From Hymenobacter terricola (lineage in GTDB: Bacteria; Bacteroidota; Bacteroidia; Cytophagales; Hymenobacteraceae), in assembly GCF_017921975.2 (NCBI RefSeq), contig NZ_JAGEMO020000007.1:310001-374000 (forward strand): 64,000 bases of DNA. The letters run 5' to 3'. The first letter of the stretch is position 1, and each line of letters starts with the position of its first letter. The notes under the pieces are model-generated. The model was not told where the DNA came from and did not search any database. It was given only the letters and a program-made list of their open reading frames with translations. A program made the translations under genes and the position numbers. This document shows, one piece after another, positions 27,190 to 36,293 of the stretch.

Positions 27190-30009
27190 ATGATTCGACC
27201 GCTACCAGTCGCCTTACTCACCCTACTCACCGCCGGTACTACCCACGCCCAGCAAGCCCCCACTGCGGCGGCAACCAGCGCGGCCGCGGCCCCCGCCGAT
27301 ACTGTCCGTCGACCCTTTCGGGGAGACTTGCCTGATTCGCTGGCCACGGCCCCCACACCGGGCGGCAGTTTCCGGTTGCAAGGCCGGGAGCAGCCGGTGC
27401 GGCCGTTTCTCACCGTACAGGACCAGCTGCGCACCGTGGCCGGCGTGCAGGTTACGCCCTACGACGGCAGCCCCGGTAGTGGCAGCGTGGTGCGCATTCG
27501 GGGGGCCAGCGTGTCCCAGGGACTGGCCCAGCCGCTGTACGTGGTGGATGGCCTGCCCGCCCTCAACGACGACCTGACGCCGGACCAGGGCTACGGGGTT
27601 TCGGCCCCCATGCCGCCCTACGAGCCCTCCAGTACCTATCCGTACCAGCCCACCGTGGCCGACCAGCACGCCGAAGCCGGGGCCAGCCCGTTGCAGCTGC
27701 TGCCGCCCGAGGCCATCGCAGGCATTGAGGTGCTGGCCGGGCCGGCGGCCGTGGCGCGCTACGGGCCGCTGGGAGCCAACGGCGTCATCAGCATTCGGAC
27801 GCGGACAGGCCGGGCCGACCGGCCGTTGCGTGTGCGCTACGCGGCTTACCTGGGGGTGCAGCAGGTGCGCCAGCGCTACGCCCTGCTTGATGCCACCGAC
27901 TATGCGAAGCTGGCTAATGAGGCGGCGCTGAAGGGAAGCGCTTCCTCGGTACCCTTTGCCCGCACCGACCTGGGCACCGGCACCGACTGGCAGGCCGAAA
28001 CGTACCGCACCGCCGGCGTGCAGCAGCACCAGCTGAGCCTGGAAGGTGGGCGAAACAAAACCTCCTTTTTGTTCAGCCTCGATTACCGCAGGCAAAGCGG
28101 CGTGCTGCAACACGCCGACCTGACCCGCCTGGGCTTGCGCCTGGCCCTCGACCAACGCGTGGGCCCGCACCTGCACCTGCGCGGCACCGCCGCGCTGGGC
28201 CAAACCACCCAGCAGCTGCCCTACACCACGGGCAGCGTGGGGGCCACCCGCGCGGCGCTGCTGGCCCCGCCTACCCAGCCGGTGCGCACCCCCCAGGGCA
28301 ACTACAGCAGCTACGGCATCGGGAGCACCTTCGGCCCCACGCTGGCCCTGACCAACCCTGTGGCCGTGGCCGACTACTCCTACCGCACGCCCCGCACCCG
28401 CCGCCTGCTCACGCAGCTGGCCGCCGACTACGAAGTGGTGCCGCACGTAACCGTGCAGGCCGCCGCCAACTTTCAGCGCACCATCCTCAGTGCCGAAAGC
28501 AACCGCCTGGTAAGCTTCTTCAACGGGTCGACTTTCAACCCGCCGAGCAGCCAGGACTACGGCACCCAGATTTACCGCACCAGCCAGTGGGGGGCGCGGC
28601 TGGCGGTGCGCTACCAGCAGCAGCTGGGGCTGCGGCACGCCCTCAGCGCCGAGGTCGACTACCAATACCAGGCCGTCAACCTTATCGGGCGCACCGATTA
28701 CTTGTTTGCTAACGGCGGCTTCGGGTTCAGCAGTGGCTACTACGAGCAAAGTGCCGAGCTGCGCCTACACCGGCCCTGGGCCAACCTACAGTACACCTTC
28801 GACAGCACGCTGACCGTGGAAGCGGGCCTGAGCTACGGGCATTATCGCGGGGCCGCCCGCACCGATTACTACCCCAGCGCCCAGCTCAGCTGGCAGGCCC
28901 GGCCCGGCCACCCCACCCTGCGCCTGTGGGCGGGCGCGGCCCGCACCGGCACGCTGGGCCTGGGCTGGGGGCTGTTTGGCCCGGCCCGCCTGCCCCCCGC
29001 GTCCACTGCGCCCACGCCCATTGGGGGGCCTTATCCGGCTCCCCGCTACCAGTCGCCGCTATACACCGACCAGGTGGAGGCCGGGCTGCGCCTGGGCCGC
29101 CGCACCGGCCGCCTCACGGGCCAGCTGGTAGCCTACCAGCGCACCAGCAGCCACGCCCTGATAAGCACGGTATTCAACGTTCCCAGTGGCACAAACCTTA
29201 ATAATACCCTGCTTGCTTTCGACGAGGCCACCATCCGCAACCAAGGGCTGGAGCTGACCCTGACCGCCGACTGGCAGCGGGGCCGCCTGCAAGGCACCAC
29301 CCACCTGGTGGGCAGCCTCAACCGCAACCGGGTTCGCGAGGACAACGCCACCGTGCCGCTCAGCCCGCGCTTCGACAATCAGCCCGTGGGCACATTCTAC
29401 GGCTACCAGCAGGATGGCCTGGATGCCAACGGCAACCGGCATTTCGTGCAAACCAGCAGCAACGGCCTTACCTACCCGGGCCAGGCCGTCCTCGGCAGCG
29501 GCATTCCGGCGCAGCTGGCCAGCCTGAGCCAGCAGCTGCGCCTGGGCCGCCTGGCCCTCGACGCGCAGCTCGACGGCCTGTTTGGCTACCAGGTGCTGAA
29601 CCAGCAGCTCGACCTGCTCGACACGCCCACGGGCTTCAGCAACAGCGCCACCTCGGTGAATGACCGGTGGACGCCCGCGCACCAAAACACTGCGATACCC
29701 GTGGCCGGCAACCGGTCGTACGACCCGTCAGTGAATGGCCTCAACAGCTACACAACGGCCAGCCGCCTGCTCGAAAACGGGGCCAACGTGCGCCTTTCCT
29801 CCCTCACGCTCACCTACCGCCTGCGCCAAACGGCCACGCAGGACATCAGCGTGTGGGTGGGCGGCCAGAACCTGTTTGTCCTCACCGGCTACCGGGGCTA
29901 CGACCCCAACGTGAGCAGCGGCGGCGCCACCCCCTCCCTGGCCGGCGTCGATTACGGGGCCGTGCCCGTGCCCCGTACCTGGCTGCTGGGCGTGCGGGCC
30001 GAATTTTAG
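27190..30009 (+). CDS. SusC/RagA-like TonB-dependent receptor without a SusD partner
   Basis: The 939-residue product has a signal peptide (PVALLTLLTAGTTHAQQ), a plug domain (LRTVAGVQVTPYDGSPGSGS, VVRIRGASVSQGLAQPLYVVDG, GIEVLAGPAAVARYGPLGAN then GVISIRTR) and a long barrel ending VPRTWLLGVRAEF with terminal Phe. SusC-type RIRG and YVVDG signatures are clear. The N-terminal carboxypeptidase-like regulatory domain usual in SusC proteins is absent, and no SusD gene follows; a terminator closes the unit. Substrate is unknown. The frame is open further upstream, but the signal peptide sets the start at 27190. Confidence 0.9.
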   Translation: MIRPLPVALLTLLTAGTTHAQQAPTAAATSAAAAPADTVRRPFRGDLPDSLATAPTPGGSFRLQGREQPVRPFLTVQDQLRTVAGVQVTPYDGSPGSGSVVRIRGASVSQGLAQPLYVVDGLPALNDDLTPDQGYGVSAPMPPYEPSSTYPYQPTVADQHAEAGASPLQLLPPEAIAGIEVLAGPAAVARYGPLGANGVISIRTRTGRADRPLRVRYAAYLGVQQVRQRYALLDATDYAKLANEAALKGSASSVPFARTDLGTGTDWQAETYRTAGVQQHQLSLEGGRNKTSFLFSLDYRRQSGVLQHADLTRLGLRLALDQRVGPHLHLRGTAALGQTTQQLPYTTGSVGATRAALLAPPTQPVRTPQGNYSSYGIGSTFGPTLALTNPVAVADYSYRTPRTRRLLTQLAADYEVVPHVTVQAAANFQRTILSAESNRLVSFFNGSTFNPPSSQDYGTQIYRTSQWGARLAVRYQQQLGLRHALSAEVDYQYQAVNLIGRTDYLFANGGFGFSSGYYEQSAELRLHRPWANLQYTFDSTLTVEAGLSYGHYRGAARTDYYPSAQLSWQARPGHPTLRLWAGAARTGTLGLGWGLFGPARLPPASTAPTPIGGPYPAPRYQSPLYTDQVEAGLRLGRRTGRLTGQLVAYQRTSSHALISTVFNVPSGTNLNNTLLAFDEATIRNQGLELTLTADWQRGRLQGTTHLVGSLNRNRVREDNATVPLSPRFDNQPVGTFYGYQQDGLDANGNRHFVQTSSNGLTYPGQAVLGSGIPAQLASLSQQLRLGRLALDAQLDGLFGYQVLNQQLDLLDTPTGFSNSATSVNDRWTPAHQNTAIPVAGNRSYDPSVNGLNSYTTASRLLENGANVRLSSLTLTYRLRQTATQDISVWVGGQNLFVLTGYRGYDPNVSSGGATPSLAGVDYGAVPVPRTWLLGVRAEF

Positions 30010-30022
30010 CGGCCTTGCCGGA

Positions 30023-30064
30023 CAAACAAAAAGCCTCCGGCAGTTGCCGGAGGCTTTTTGTTTG
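30023..30064. terminator. Bidirectional terminator, perfect 18-bp stem
   Basis: CAAACAAAAAGCCTCCGG and its exact complement enclose a CAGTTG loop, with A- and T-tracts on both sides, between the convergent receptor and T9SS protein genes. Confidence 0.92.
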
Positions 30065-30084
30065 CCAAGCGGTGGCTGGGCTGG

Positions 30085-33000
30085 CTACTCCACCACCAGC
30101 CGTTTCACGGCGGTGCCGGCGTCGGTGTCCAGCCGCAGCGAGTACACGCCGTGGGCCAGGCCGCTCACGTCGAAGCGGGCCTCGGTGCCGGTGGCGCTGG
30201 CGGGCAGGCGCTGCCGGCGCACCACCTGGCCCAGGCTGTTGTAGAGCGCCGCCGTGGTGGCTTTGTGCGTGAGGGCGGCCGGCACGGCGAGGGTGAAGAC
30301 GGCCGTGGCCGGGTTCGGATACAGGCTCACCTGGGCGGCCAGGGCACTTTCGTGCGTGGCCGTGCCCAGCACGATGGTGACGAGGTAGTCCTCCGTCTCG
30401 CCCGAGCCGAACTGCGTGCAGGCATCGGCGGGGCCGTTGCCGTTGCCGGCCGAGCGGCTGCGCACCCGCAGGCCCGTGCGGCCAAGCGCGGCCGTGGCCG
30501 GCACCGTGAACGTGGCCGTGGCGGGCAGGCTGGCGATGCTGCCCAGGGCTACCTGGGTGCCTTCGCCGGTGGAGAATACCCCGTCCTGGTTGAAGTCAAT
30601 CCAGGCCGTGATGTCGGAAGTACCCGTAGTGGTGACGCGGTACTGGTAAGTTCCATTCCGGAGCAGGCTGGCCGTGCTGCTGCCCGTGGCCGGGTAGGTG
30701 GCGTAGGCATTGCCGGAAGTGGTGACGCAGGTGGTGCCGGCGTTGTTGAGCGTGGTGGTGGGGATGGCCACGGCCACGATGTCATTGCCCCCGCAGCCGC
30801 CGCCAATGTTGGTGATGCAATACGTGCTGGTGCTGAAGGTGAGCGTGGCCACCGCCGACGTCAGCCCCCCGCCGCAGTTGCTCACCACGGCCACGGTGTA
30901 GGTGGTGAAGGGCAGCAGGCCGGGGATGCTCACGGGCGAAGCCGTGGCGGTGACGGTGGTGGCCGTGCCGCCGCTGGGCGTGTAGGTAAGCGTGTAGCCG
31001 GTGGCGCTGCCGGGCCCGGTGAATGCCACGCTGGCCGTGGTGCCGGCGATGGTGGCCGCGAGGCCCGTCACGGCCGGACAGGCCGCGTCGGTCTGGGCGC
31101 AGAGGGTGAAGGCCCCCGTGGGCGTGCTGCCATAGTTCCACACGCGGGCATAAACGGTGCTGCCGGGCGTGAGGCCCGCGCTGCGGACCTGGGAAAAGAG
31201 GCTGGCCCGGGAATCGTCGTTGCAGCCGAGCAGGGTGAGGCTGCCGCAGGTGCCGGCGTACAGCGCCAGGCCGGTATCGGTGAGGGCGGAGCCGGCCACG
31301 GGGTCGGTTTCAACTTGCAGAATGCCGTTGGCCGGCACCGTGAGGCTATACCACACGTCATTGAACGTCGAGCCCGCGCAGCCCGGTGCCGGCACGCCCG
31401 CCGAAGTCGTCGCGCCCGTGGTGGTGCCGGCCACGGCCGTGCCGCAGGTGCCCGCCCCAATGCTGGCAACCGGCACGGCGGTGGCGCACTCATCGTTGGT
31501 GAGGCCCACGGGCAGCGTGGTGAGCGTGGCCGTGAGCAAGGTGCCCAGGCCGGCCGGGCACACGGCCTGCACGGTGACGGTGTAGGTAGTGCTGGCCGTG
31601 AGGCCGCTCAGCAGCACCGGCGAAGCGGTGGGGGCCGGGGCCACGGTTTGCACCGGGCCGCCGGTGGCCTGGTAGGTGACGGTGTAGGACGTAGTGCCGG
31701 CCGCCGGCGTGAAGCTCACGCTGGCCCCGGTTTGGGTGATGCCGCCCACGGCCAGCGCGGTGGGGCCGGGGCAGGCCGGCGGGTTGCTCACGCAGAGGCT
31801 GAAATTGGGCAGGCCGAAGTAGTTGCCTTCGCCCACGCTCACGTAGTAAGTAGTGCTGGGGGTGAGGTTGCTCAGGGCCAGCGGCGGCACGGGGCTTTGG
31901 TTGGTGCCCGTGGTGCCGGGGGACGAGAACGCGCAGCCCAGCTCGGTGAACGGCCCGCTGCAGGAGCTGGCCGAGAAGGCCCGCACCTGCTTGCTCACCC
32001 CGTTGGGCAGGGTGATGGTGGCCCCCGTGCTGGCCACGCCGGTGGCGGCCGTGGTGAAGGTGTACCACACGTCGTTGCTGGTGCCGTAGCCGCAGCCCTG
32101 GGCGTTGTAGCCGGTGGCCGGGCTGGCGGTGGCCCCGGTGGTGGTGCCGGCCGTGGCGGTGCAGCCCACGCCGCTTAGGGCCACGGGGGTGGCCGTGCAG
32201 GGCTCATCGTTCCCAATAAGGGTGCTGAAGGTGGCCGTGGCCGCCGCCGACGTTTGCCCGCCGCCGCAATTCCCCACCACGCTCACCGTGTAGGGCGTGC
32301 CGGGCAGCAGGTTGCTCAGGGTGTAGGGCAGGGCGGGGAAGGTGGCCGTCAGGGCCGTGCCGCCCAGGGGCGTGTAGGTCACGGTGTAGCCGGTGTTGCC
32401 AAAGCCCGGCGTGAAAATGAGCGGGGCCGTGGTCGTGGTCACGTTGCCCACGAACAGGTTGACCGGCGGGGCGCAGCTCACCGGAGCCGTGGCGCAGAGC
32501 GTGAAGTTAGGCCCGCTGATGCCGGTGTTGCTTTGGGCAGCCTGCACGTAATAGGTGGTGCCGGGCGTGAGGCCCGTGGCCGTGAGCGGGGCCGCCGTGG
32601 GCAGCCCTCCCGACGATGAGCACGCCCGCTCCTGCAAGGTGCTCACGTTGCAATACCCCCCCGACGGCGTGCCCGCGTACAGCCGCAGCAGTTGCACGCC
32701 CCCCGTGCCCGTCACGGTGAGGCTGGTGCTGCCCGGCCCGCTGGCCGTGGTCGTCACCGCGTACCACAGGTCGGGGGGGCTTTGGTTGCCGAATATGTTG
32801 CAGTTGCTGAGCGCCAGGCCGCCCGTGCCCACCGCGTAGTCGAACGAGCCACTTGTGGGGCCCGCGCAGGTGCTGGCACCGGCAAAGGGAAGCGGCAGCG
32901 CCCCGCAGGCCTCGTCATTGATGGGGTGCAGCGTACCGCTGGTAGCCGCCGAGGCCTGTCCACCCGAGCTGCAGGCCGCCCCCAGCGTGAACGAATACGG

Positions 33001-33717
33001 CCCCAGCGGCAGCCCCGTGAGCACGATGGGCGACGTGGCAGTGGTGCCGCTGCGCGTGGCCCCGTTGCCGGTGTAGGTGTAGGCATAGGGCGGCACGCTG
33101 TTGCGGCCCGGCGTGAAGGCGATGGTGACCGTGCCGGGGGCCGTCTGCGTCAGGCTGGTGATGACGGGCGGCAGGCAGGTGGCCGAGCCCGGCCCGTCGC
33201 TCACGCAAATGGTGAACGGGCCGGGCGTATCGTTAAACGAAGGATTGCCCGATACCCGCACGTAGTACGTGGTGCTGGCCAGCAGCACGCCCGTAATCAG
33301 GCGCGGGGCCGTGGTGTTGGCCTGGTTCGAGGCCGAATAGTCCAGCGCCGTGAACGGCCCCGTGCACGCCGGGGCCGAAAACAGCTGGACGAACGTCGCC
33401 GGGTTGCCGTTCACTGTGATGGTGGCCCCGAAGCTGGCCGGGCCCGTGGCCGCCGTCGTAAACGCAAACCACACATCGAGCGGGTTGCCGCTGTTGGCGT
33501 AGCCATTGGGCACCGTGGTGGTGGCATTGAGGTTGGTGCTCACCGTGGGGGCCGTGCACAGGCTGCCCTGGGGCGTGAGGGTCACGGCCCCGCAGGGGTC
33601 GTCGTTGGCGGGAGCCTGGGCCCGGGCCGGGGCCGTGCCCAGCCACAACGCCCCCGTGGCCGCCAGGGCCAGCAAGGTTCGGCGCGAACGGCCGAGAAAA
33701 GCAGTAGAAATCTTCAT
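30085..33717 (-). CDS. Multidomain T9SS-secreted protein with fibronectin III-like and GEVED domains
   Basis: The 1210-residue product has a signal peptide (TLLALAATGALWLGTAPARAQ). Four or more modules beginning NDEPCxA or NDDPCGAVTL alternate with fibronectin-type III-like segments (e.g. TSYTVTYQATGG, STTYTVTVQAVC). About residues 960-1110 form a GEVED domain (ITAWIDFNQDGVFSTGEG to SGETEDYLVTI), and the last 80 residues (SLYPNPATAVFTL to the end) are a T9SS type A sorting domain. I infer a secreted or surface-bound adhesin-like protein; no catalytic domain was seen. A 42-bp repeat array lies upstream of the start. Confidence 0.9.
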   Translation of the reverse strand: MKISTAFLGRSRRTLLALAATGALWLGTAPARAQAPANDDPCGAVTLTPQGSLCTAPTVSTNLNATTTVPNGYANSGNPLDVWFAFTTAATGPASFGATITVNGNPATFVQLFSAPACTGPFTALDYSASNQANTTAPRLITGVLLASTTYYVRVSGNPSFNDTPGPFTICVSDGPGSATCLPPVITSLTQTAPGTVTIAFTPGRNSVPPYAYTYTGNGATRSGTTATSPIVLTGLPLGPYSFTLGAACSSGGQASAATSGTLHPINDEACGALPLPFAGASTCAGPTSGSFDYAVGTGGLALSNCNIFGNQSPPDLWYAVTTTASGPGSTSLTVTGTGGVQLLRLYAGTPSGGYCNVSTLQERACSSSGGLPTAAPLTATGLTPGTTYYVQAAQSNTGISGPNFTLCATAPVSCAPPVNLFVGNVTTTTAPLIFTPGFGNTGYTVTYTPLGGTALTATFPALPYTLSNLLPGTPYTVSVVGNCGGGQTSAAATATFSTLIGNDEPCTATPVALSGVGCTATAGTTTGATASPATGYNAQGCGYGTSNDVWYTFTTAATGVASTGATITLPNGVSKQVRAFSASSCSGPFTELGCAFSSPGTTGTNQSPVPPLALSNLTPSTTYYVSVGEGNYFGLPNFSLCVSNPPACPGPTALAVGGITQTGASVSFTPAAGTTSYTVTYQATGGPVQTVAPAPTASPVLLSGLTASTTYTVTVQAVCPAGLGTLLTATLTTLPVGLTNDECATAVPVASIGAGTCGTAVAGTTTGATTSAGVPAPGCAGSTFNDVWYSLTVPANGILQVETDPVAGSALTDTGLALYAGTCGSLTLLGCNDDSRASLFSQVRSAGLTPGSTVYARVWNYGSTPTGAFTLCAQTDAACPAVTGLAATIAGTTASVAFTGPGSATGYTLTYTPSGGTATTVTATASPVSIPGLLPFTTYTVAVVSNCGGGLTSAVATLTFSTSTYCITNIGGGCGGNDIVAVAIPTTTLNNAGTTCVTTSGNAYATYPATGSSTASLLRNGTYQYRVTTTGTSDITAWIDFNQDGVFSTGEGTQVALGSIASLPATATFTVPATAALGRTGLRVRSRSAGNGNGPADACTQFGSGETEDYLVTIVLGTATHESALAAQVSLYPNPATAVFTLAVPAALTHKATTAALYNSLGQVVRRQRLPASATGTEARFDVSGLAHGVYSLRLDTDAGTAVKRLVVE

Positions 33718-33781
33718 ACGCAGGAAAAGGAAATGGTGAAAAAGGTAATAAGCAGCATTACTAAAACCGGCCCACCCAATG

Positions 33782-34055
33782 CCCCGGCCCCGGCCGGCAG
33801 CCCGCCATGGATGTTGAGTGCCTCACCGGCCACGGCCGGTGGGCCCGCCAGGCGCATGAGCCCCTCACCGGCCACGGCCGGCCGGCCCGCAAAGCTCCCA
33901 AGCAGCCCACCGGCCACGGCCGGCCAGCCCACGAGGCGCATGAGTAGCCCACCGGCCACGGCCGGCCGGCCCGCAAGGCTCCCAAGCAGCTCACCGGCCG
34001 GGGCCGGCCGGCCCGCAAGGCTCCCAAGCAGCTCACCGGCCACGGCCGGCCGGCG
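33782..34055. repeat. 42-bp tandem repeat array A (6.5 units), directly 3' of the 34056-34745 gene
   Basis: Unit starts fall at 33782, 33824, 33866, 33908, 33950, 33992 and 34034, an exact 42-bp register. Each unit begins with a GC palindrome (CACCGGCCACGGCCGGCC) and continues with a less GC-rich half alternating between GCAAGGCTCCCAAGCAGC and ACGAGGCGCATGAG forms. The array touches the stop codon of the upstream gene and ends about 65 bp before the T9SS protein gene. It is stop-free on the minus strand, reading as 14-residue units. Confidence 0.93.
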
Positions 34056-34745
34056 CTAAAGTTGGGGCGGCGGGGTGCCGCGCTTTTTGGTGGGCAGCAG
34101 GGCGTAGTCGAACAGGGCGGCGGCCAGGCGCGGGCTCCGGGCATACACGGCCAGGCCGGCGCAATGCACGTCCCACAGGGCCCAGCACACGGCTTCGGCC
34201 TCGGGGCCCAGCTTCCCGATGAGGGCAGTTACGCCGCTTTTGGTGCCGGCCTTGGTGCTGGCCACGGCGCGGTAGTCCTTCAGCAGCAGGCGGGCCGCCT
34301 GGCCGGGCGCGGCGGTGAGCAGCGCGGCGGCGCCTTCCAGGGCCTGCACGTAGGCCTCAAATTTGGTGAGGCGGGTGGCCTTGCTGGCCTGGGTGAGGCC
34401 CCCCAGCTTGGCCGGGTAAATGGTCAGCAGCCCCTCGTCGTTGCCAAAATAGGCGGGCCGCACGGCCTTCACGTCGGTTTCGGTGATGAAGGCCTTGATG
34501 GCCGTCCACTGCCCGTCTTCGGTGGCCGTAGCCGTTTGGGCGGTGCCGCCACCGCCCGTGCGGGCCACCACATGCCCCCCAAAAGCGGCGAGCACCAGGG
34601 CCAGGGCGGGCGCCAAAGCCGCCAGGGCCGCCGGGGCATCGGGCTTGCTCACGGCCGTGAGGGTGTAATCGGCGAAGGTGATGAACTTGGCCCGGCCACA
34701 GTCGATGTGGAGGAAATGGTTGTCGTACTTGTCGTCAAAAAGCAT
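34056..34745 (-). CDS. Unrecognised array-associated protein, member A
   Basis: The 229-residue product matches no family I recognise. It has no signal peptide; an Ala-rich hydrophobic stretch (about residues 37-60, PAALAALAPALALVLAAFGG) could be a helix bundle rather than a membrane span. It aligns with the 56187-56897 product along its length: FADYTL/FADTVR, TAIKAFI/TAVKNFL, LTIYPAKLGGL/IDIFPGGMDAL, AVCWALWDVHCAGL/NVCTGLYRAYAGL and a final P-x-LA-x3-F. Both genes are followed immediately by a 42-bp tandem array. Start chosen at the ATG at 34745; a GTG lies one codon earlier. Confidence 0.75.
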   Translation of the reverse strand: MLFDDKYDNHFLHIDCGRAKFITFADYTLTAVSKPDAPAALAALAPALALVLAAFGGHVVARTGGGGTAQTATATEDGQWTAIKAFITETDVKAVRPAYFGNDEGLLTIYPAKLGGLTQASKATRLTKFEAYVQALEGAAALLTAAPGQAARLLLKDYRAVASTKAGTKSGVTALIGKLGPEAEAVCWALWDVHCAGLAVYARSPRLAAALFDYALLPTKKRGTPPPQL

Positions 34746-34917
34746 CACAGTGGGTAAAAAAGGAAGGTGAAAAACAAGCCCTTAACCAGTCCGGCCAGGT
34801 TCTGCGGCTAAAGATGCTGAATGAAAAGCAAAGTAGCCGCGAAAGAACTGTTTTTTCAGCGAAAAAGCAGGAAGCTGCCGTTCTTTGTTGTGCTCAAAAT
34901 TCCGCTCTCCCCTCCCC

Positions 34918-36165
34918 ATGATTCACTTCACCGAATTCACCCTCGACAACGGCCTGCGCTGCATCGTGCACGAAGATTTCACCACGCCCATGGCCGTGCT
35001 CAACATCATGTACGACGTGGGCTCGCGCGATGAGGACGCCGCCCACACCGGCTTCGCCCACCTGTTTGAGCACCTCATGTTCTCGGGCTCCGTCAACATT
35101 CCCAACTACGACGAGCCGTTGCAGCGCGTGGGCGGCGAAAACAACGCCTTCACCTCCGCCGACGTCACCAACTACTACCTCTCGCTGCCCGCCGCCAACC
35201 TCGAAACCGGCTTCTGGCTCGAATCGGACCGGATGCTGAACCTGGCCTTCTCCGAAAACGGCCTCGAAGTGCAGCGCAAAGTCGTGGTCGAGGAGTTCAA
35301 GCAGAGCTACCTCAACCAGCCCTACGGCGACGTGTGGCTCCAGCTCAAGCCCCTCGCCTACCACACCCACCCCTACCAGTGGAACACCATCGGCAAGGAG
35401 ATTTCGCACATCGAAAACGCCGTGATGGACGACGTGCGCGGCTTTTTCCACAAGCACTACGCCCCCCAGAACGCCGTGCTGGTGGTGGCCGGGGCCGTGA
35501 GCGCCGCCGACGTGCGCCGCCTGGCCGAGAAGTGGTTCGGGCCCATTCCCGGCGGCCCGGCCTACCAGCGCCAGCTCCCCCACGAGCCCGAGCAGCACGA
35601 GGCCCGCCACCGCGCCACCGCCGCCCCCGTGCCCCTGAGCGCCCTCTACAAAACGTACCACATGCCCGCCCGCGGCGACGAGCGCTACCACGCCGTGGAC
35701 CTGCTGAGCGACATGCTCGGCCACGGCAAGTCGGCGCGCCTGCACCAGCGCCTGGTGAAGGAGCAGGCCCTGTTCAACAACATTTCCTCCTCCCTCACCG
35801 GCTCGCTCGACCCCGGCCTGCTCGTCATCAGCGGCAAGCTGAACGAGGGCGTGGACCTCAAAGTGGCCGATGCCGCCGTGGAGGCCCTGGTGGCCGAATT
35901 CCTGACCCAGGACGTGGACCCCCAGGAGCTGGAAAAAGTAAAAAACCAGGCCGAAAGCAGCCTGGTTTTTGGGGAAATCGACCTCCTGAACCGCGCCATG
36001 AGCCTGGCCTACAGCAAGCTTCAGGGCGATGCCAACCTGGTGAACGATGAAAGCCGCCGCATCCAGGCCGTCACCGTGGCCGATGTGCGCACCGCCGCCC
36101 AGGCCGTGTTGCGGCCGGACAACTGCAGCACGCTGTACTACGAAGCCACCGCCAGCCAAGAGTAA
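34918..36165 (+). CDS. M16 family zinc metallopeptidase (processing peptidase-like)
   Basis: The 415-residue product has the inverted zinc motif HLFEH (His48, Glu51, His52) followed by the downstream glutamate in EVQRKVVVEEF, the catalytic arrangement of pitrilysin/mitochondrial-processing-peptidase-type enzymes. The C-terminal half is the inactive M16 repeat (HAVDLLSDMLGHGKSARLHQRL). No signal peptide is seen. In Bacteroidota such genes often come as an active/inactive pair; here only one is present, followed by a palindromic element. It should cleave peptides; its substrate is unknown. Confidence 0.93.
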   Translation: MIHFTEFTLDNGLRCIVHEDFTTPMAVLNIMYDVGSRDEDAAHTGFAHLFEHLMFSGSVNIPNYDEPLQRVGGENNAFTSADVTNYYLSLPAANLETGFWLESDRMLNLAFSENGLEVQRKVVVEEFKQSYLNQPYGDVWLQLKPLAYHTHPYQWNTIGKEISHIENAVMDDVRGFFHKHYAPQNAVLVVAGAVSAADVRRLAEKWFGPIPGGPAYQRQLPHEPEQHEARHRATAAPVPLSALYKTYHMPARGDERYHAVDLLSDMLGHGKSARLHQRLVKEQALFNNISSSLTGSLDPGLLVISGKLNEGVDLKVADAAVEALVAEFLTQDVDPQELEKVKNQAESSLVFGEIDLLNRAMSLAYSKLQGDANLVNDESRRIQAVTVADVRTAAQAVLRPDNCSTLYYEATASQE

Positions 36166-36175
36166 CGCGAAAGCA

Positions 36176-36265
36176 CGTCATGCCGAGCCTGCCGAAGCAT
36201 CTCTACCGCACGAGTAATCAATTGTACTGCTGCGGTAGAGATGCTTCGGCAGGCTCGGCATGACG
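36176..36265. repeat. Palindromic intergenic element, GTCATGCTGAGC family, copy 3
   Basis: Perfect 35-bp arms at 36176-36210 and 36231-36265 (core CGTCATGCCGAGCCTGCCGA) enclose 20 nt. The layout and arm sequence match the element at 2573-2670, with compensated differences in both arms. Confidence 0.92.
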
Positions 36266-36293
36266 GTCTGGTTCTCGGTCTAATTGGCTCTGG

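Noticed and set aside
33782-34055. CRISPR-like array
   Set aside because: Whole units repeat with no variable spacers between constant repeats, units are degenerate, and no cas gene is present. The same holds for the array at 56935-57134.
33782-34745. Type III toxin-antitoxin system (RNA repeat antitoxin plus nuclease toxin)
   Set aside because: Known systems carry the RNA repeats upstream of the toxin gene with a terminator between; here the array is downstream at both loci, and the protein shows no resemblance to ToxN-type nucleases that I can see. It is kept only as an analogy.
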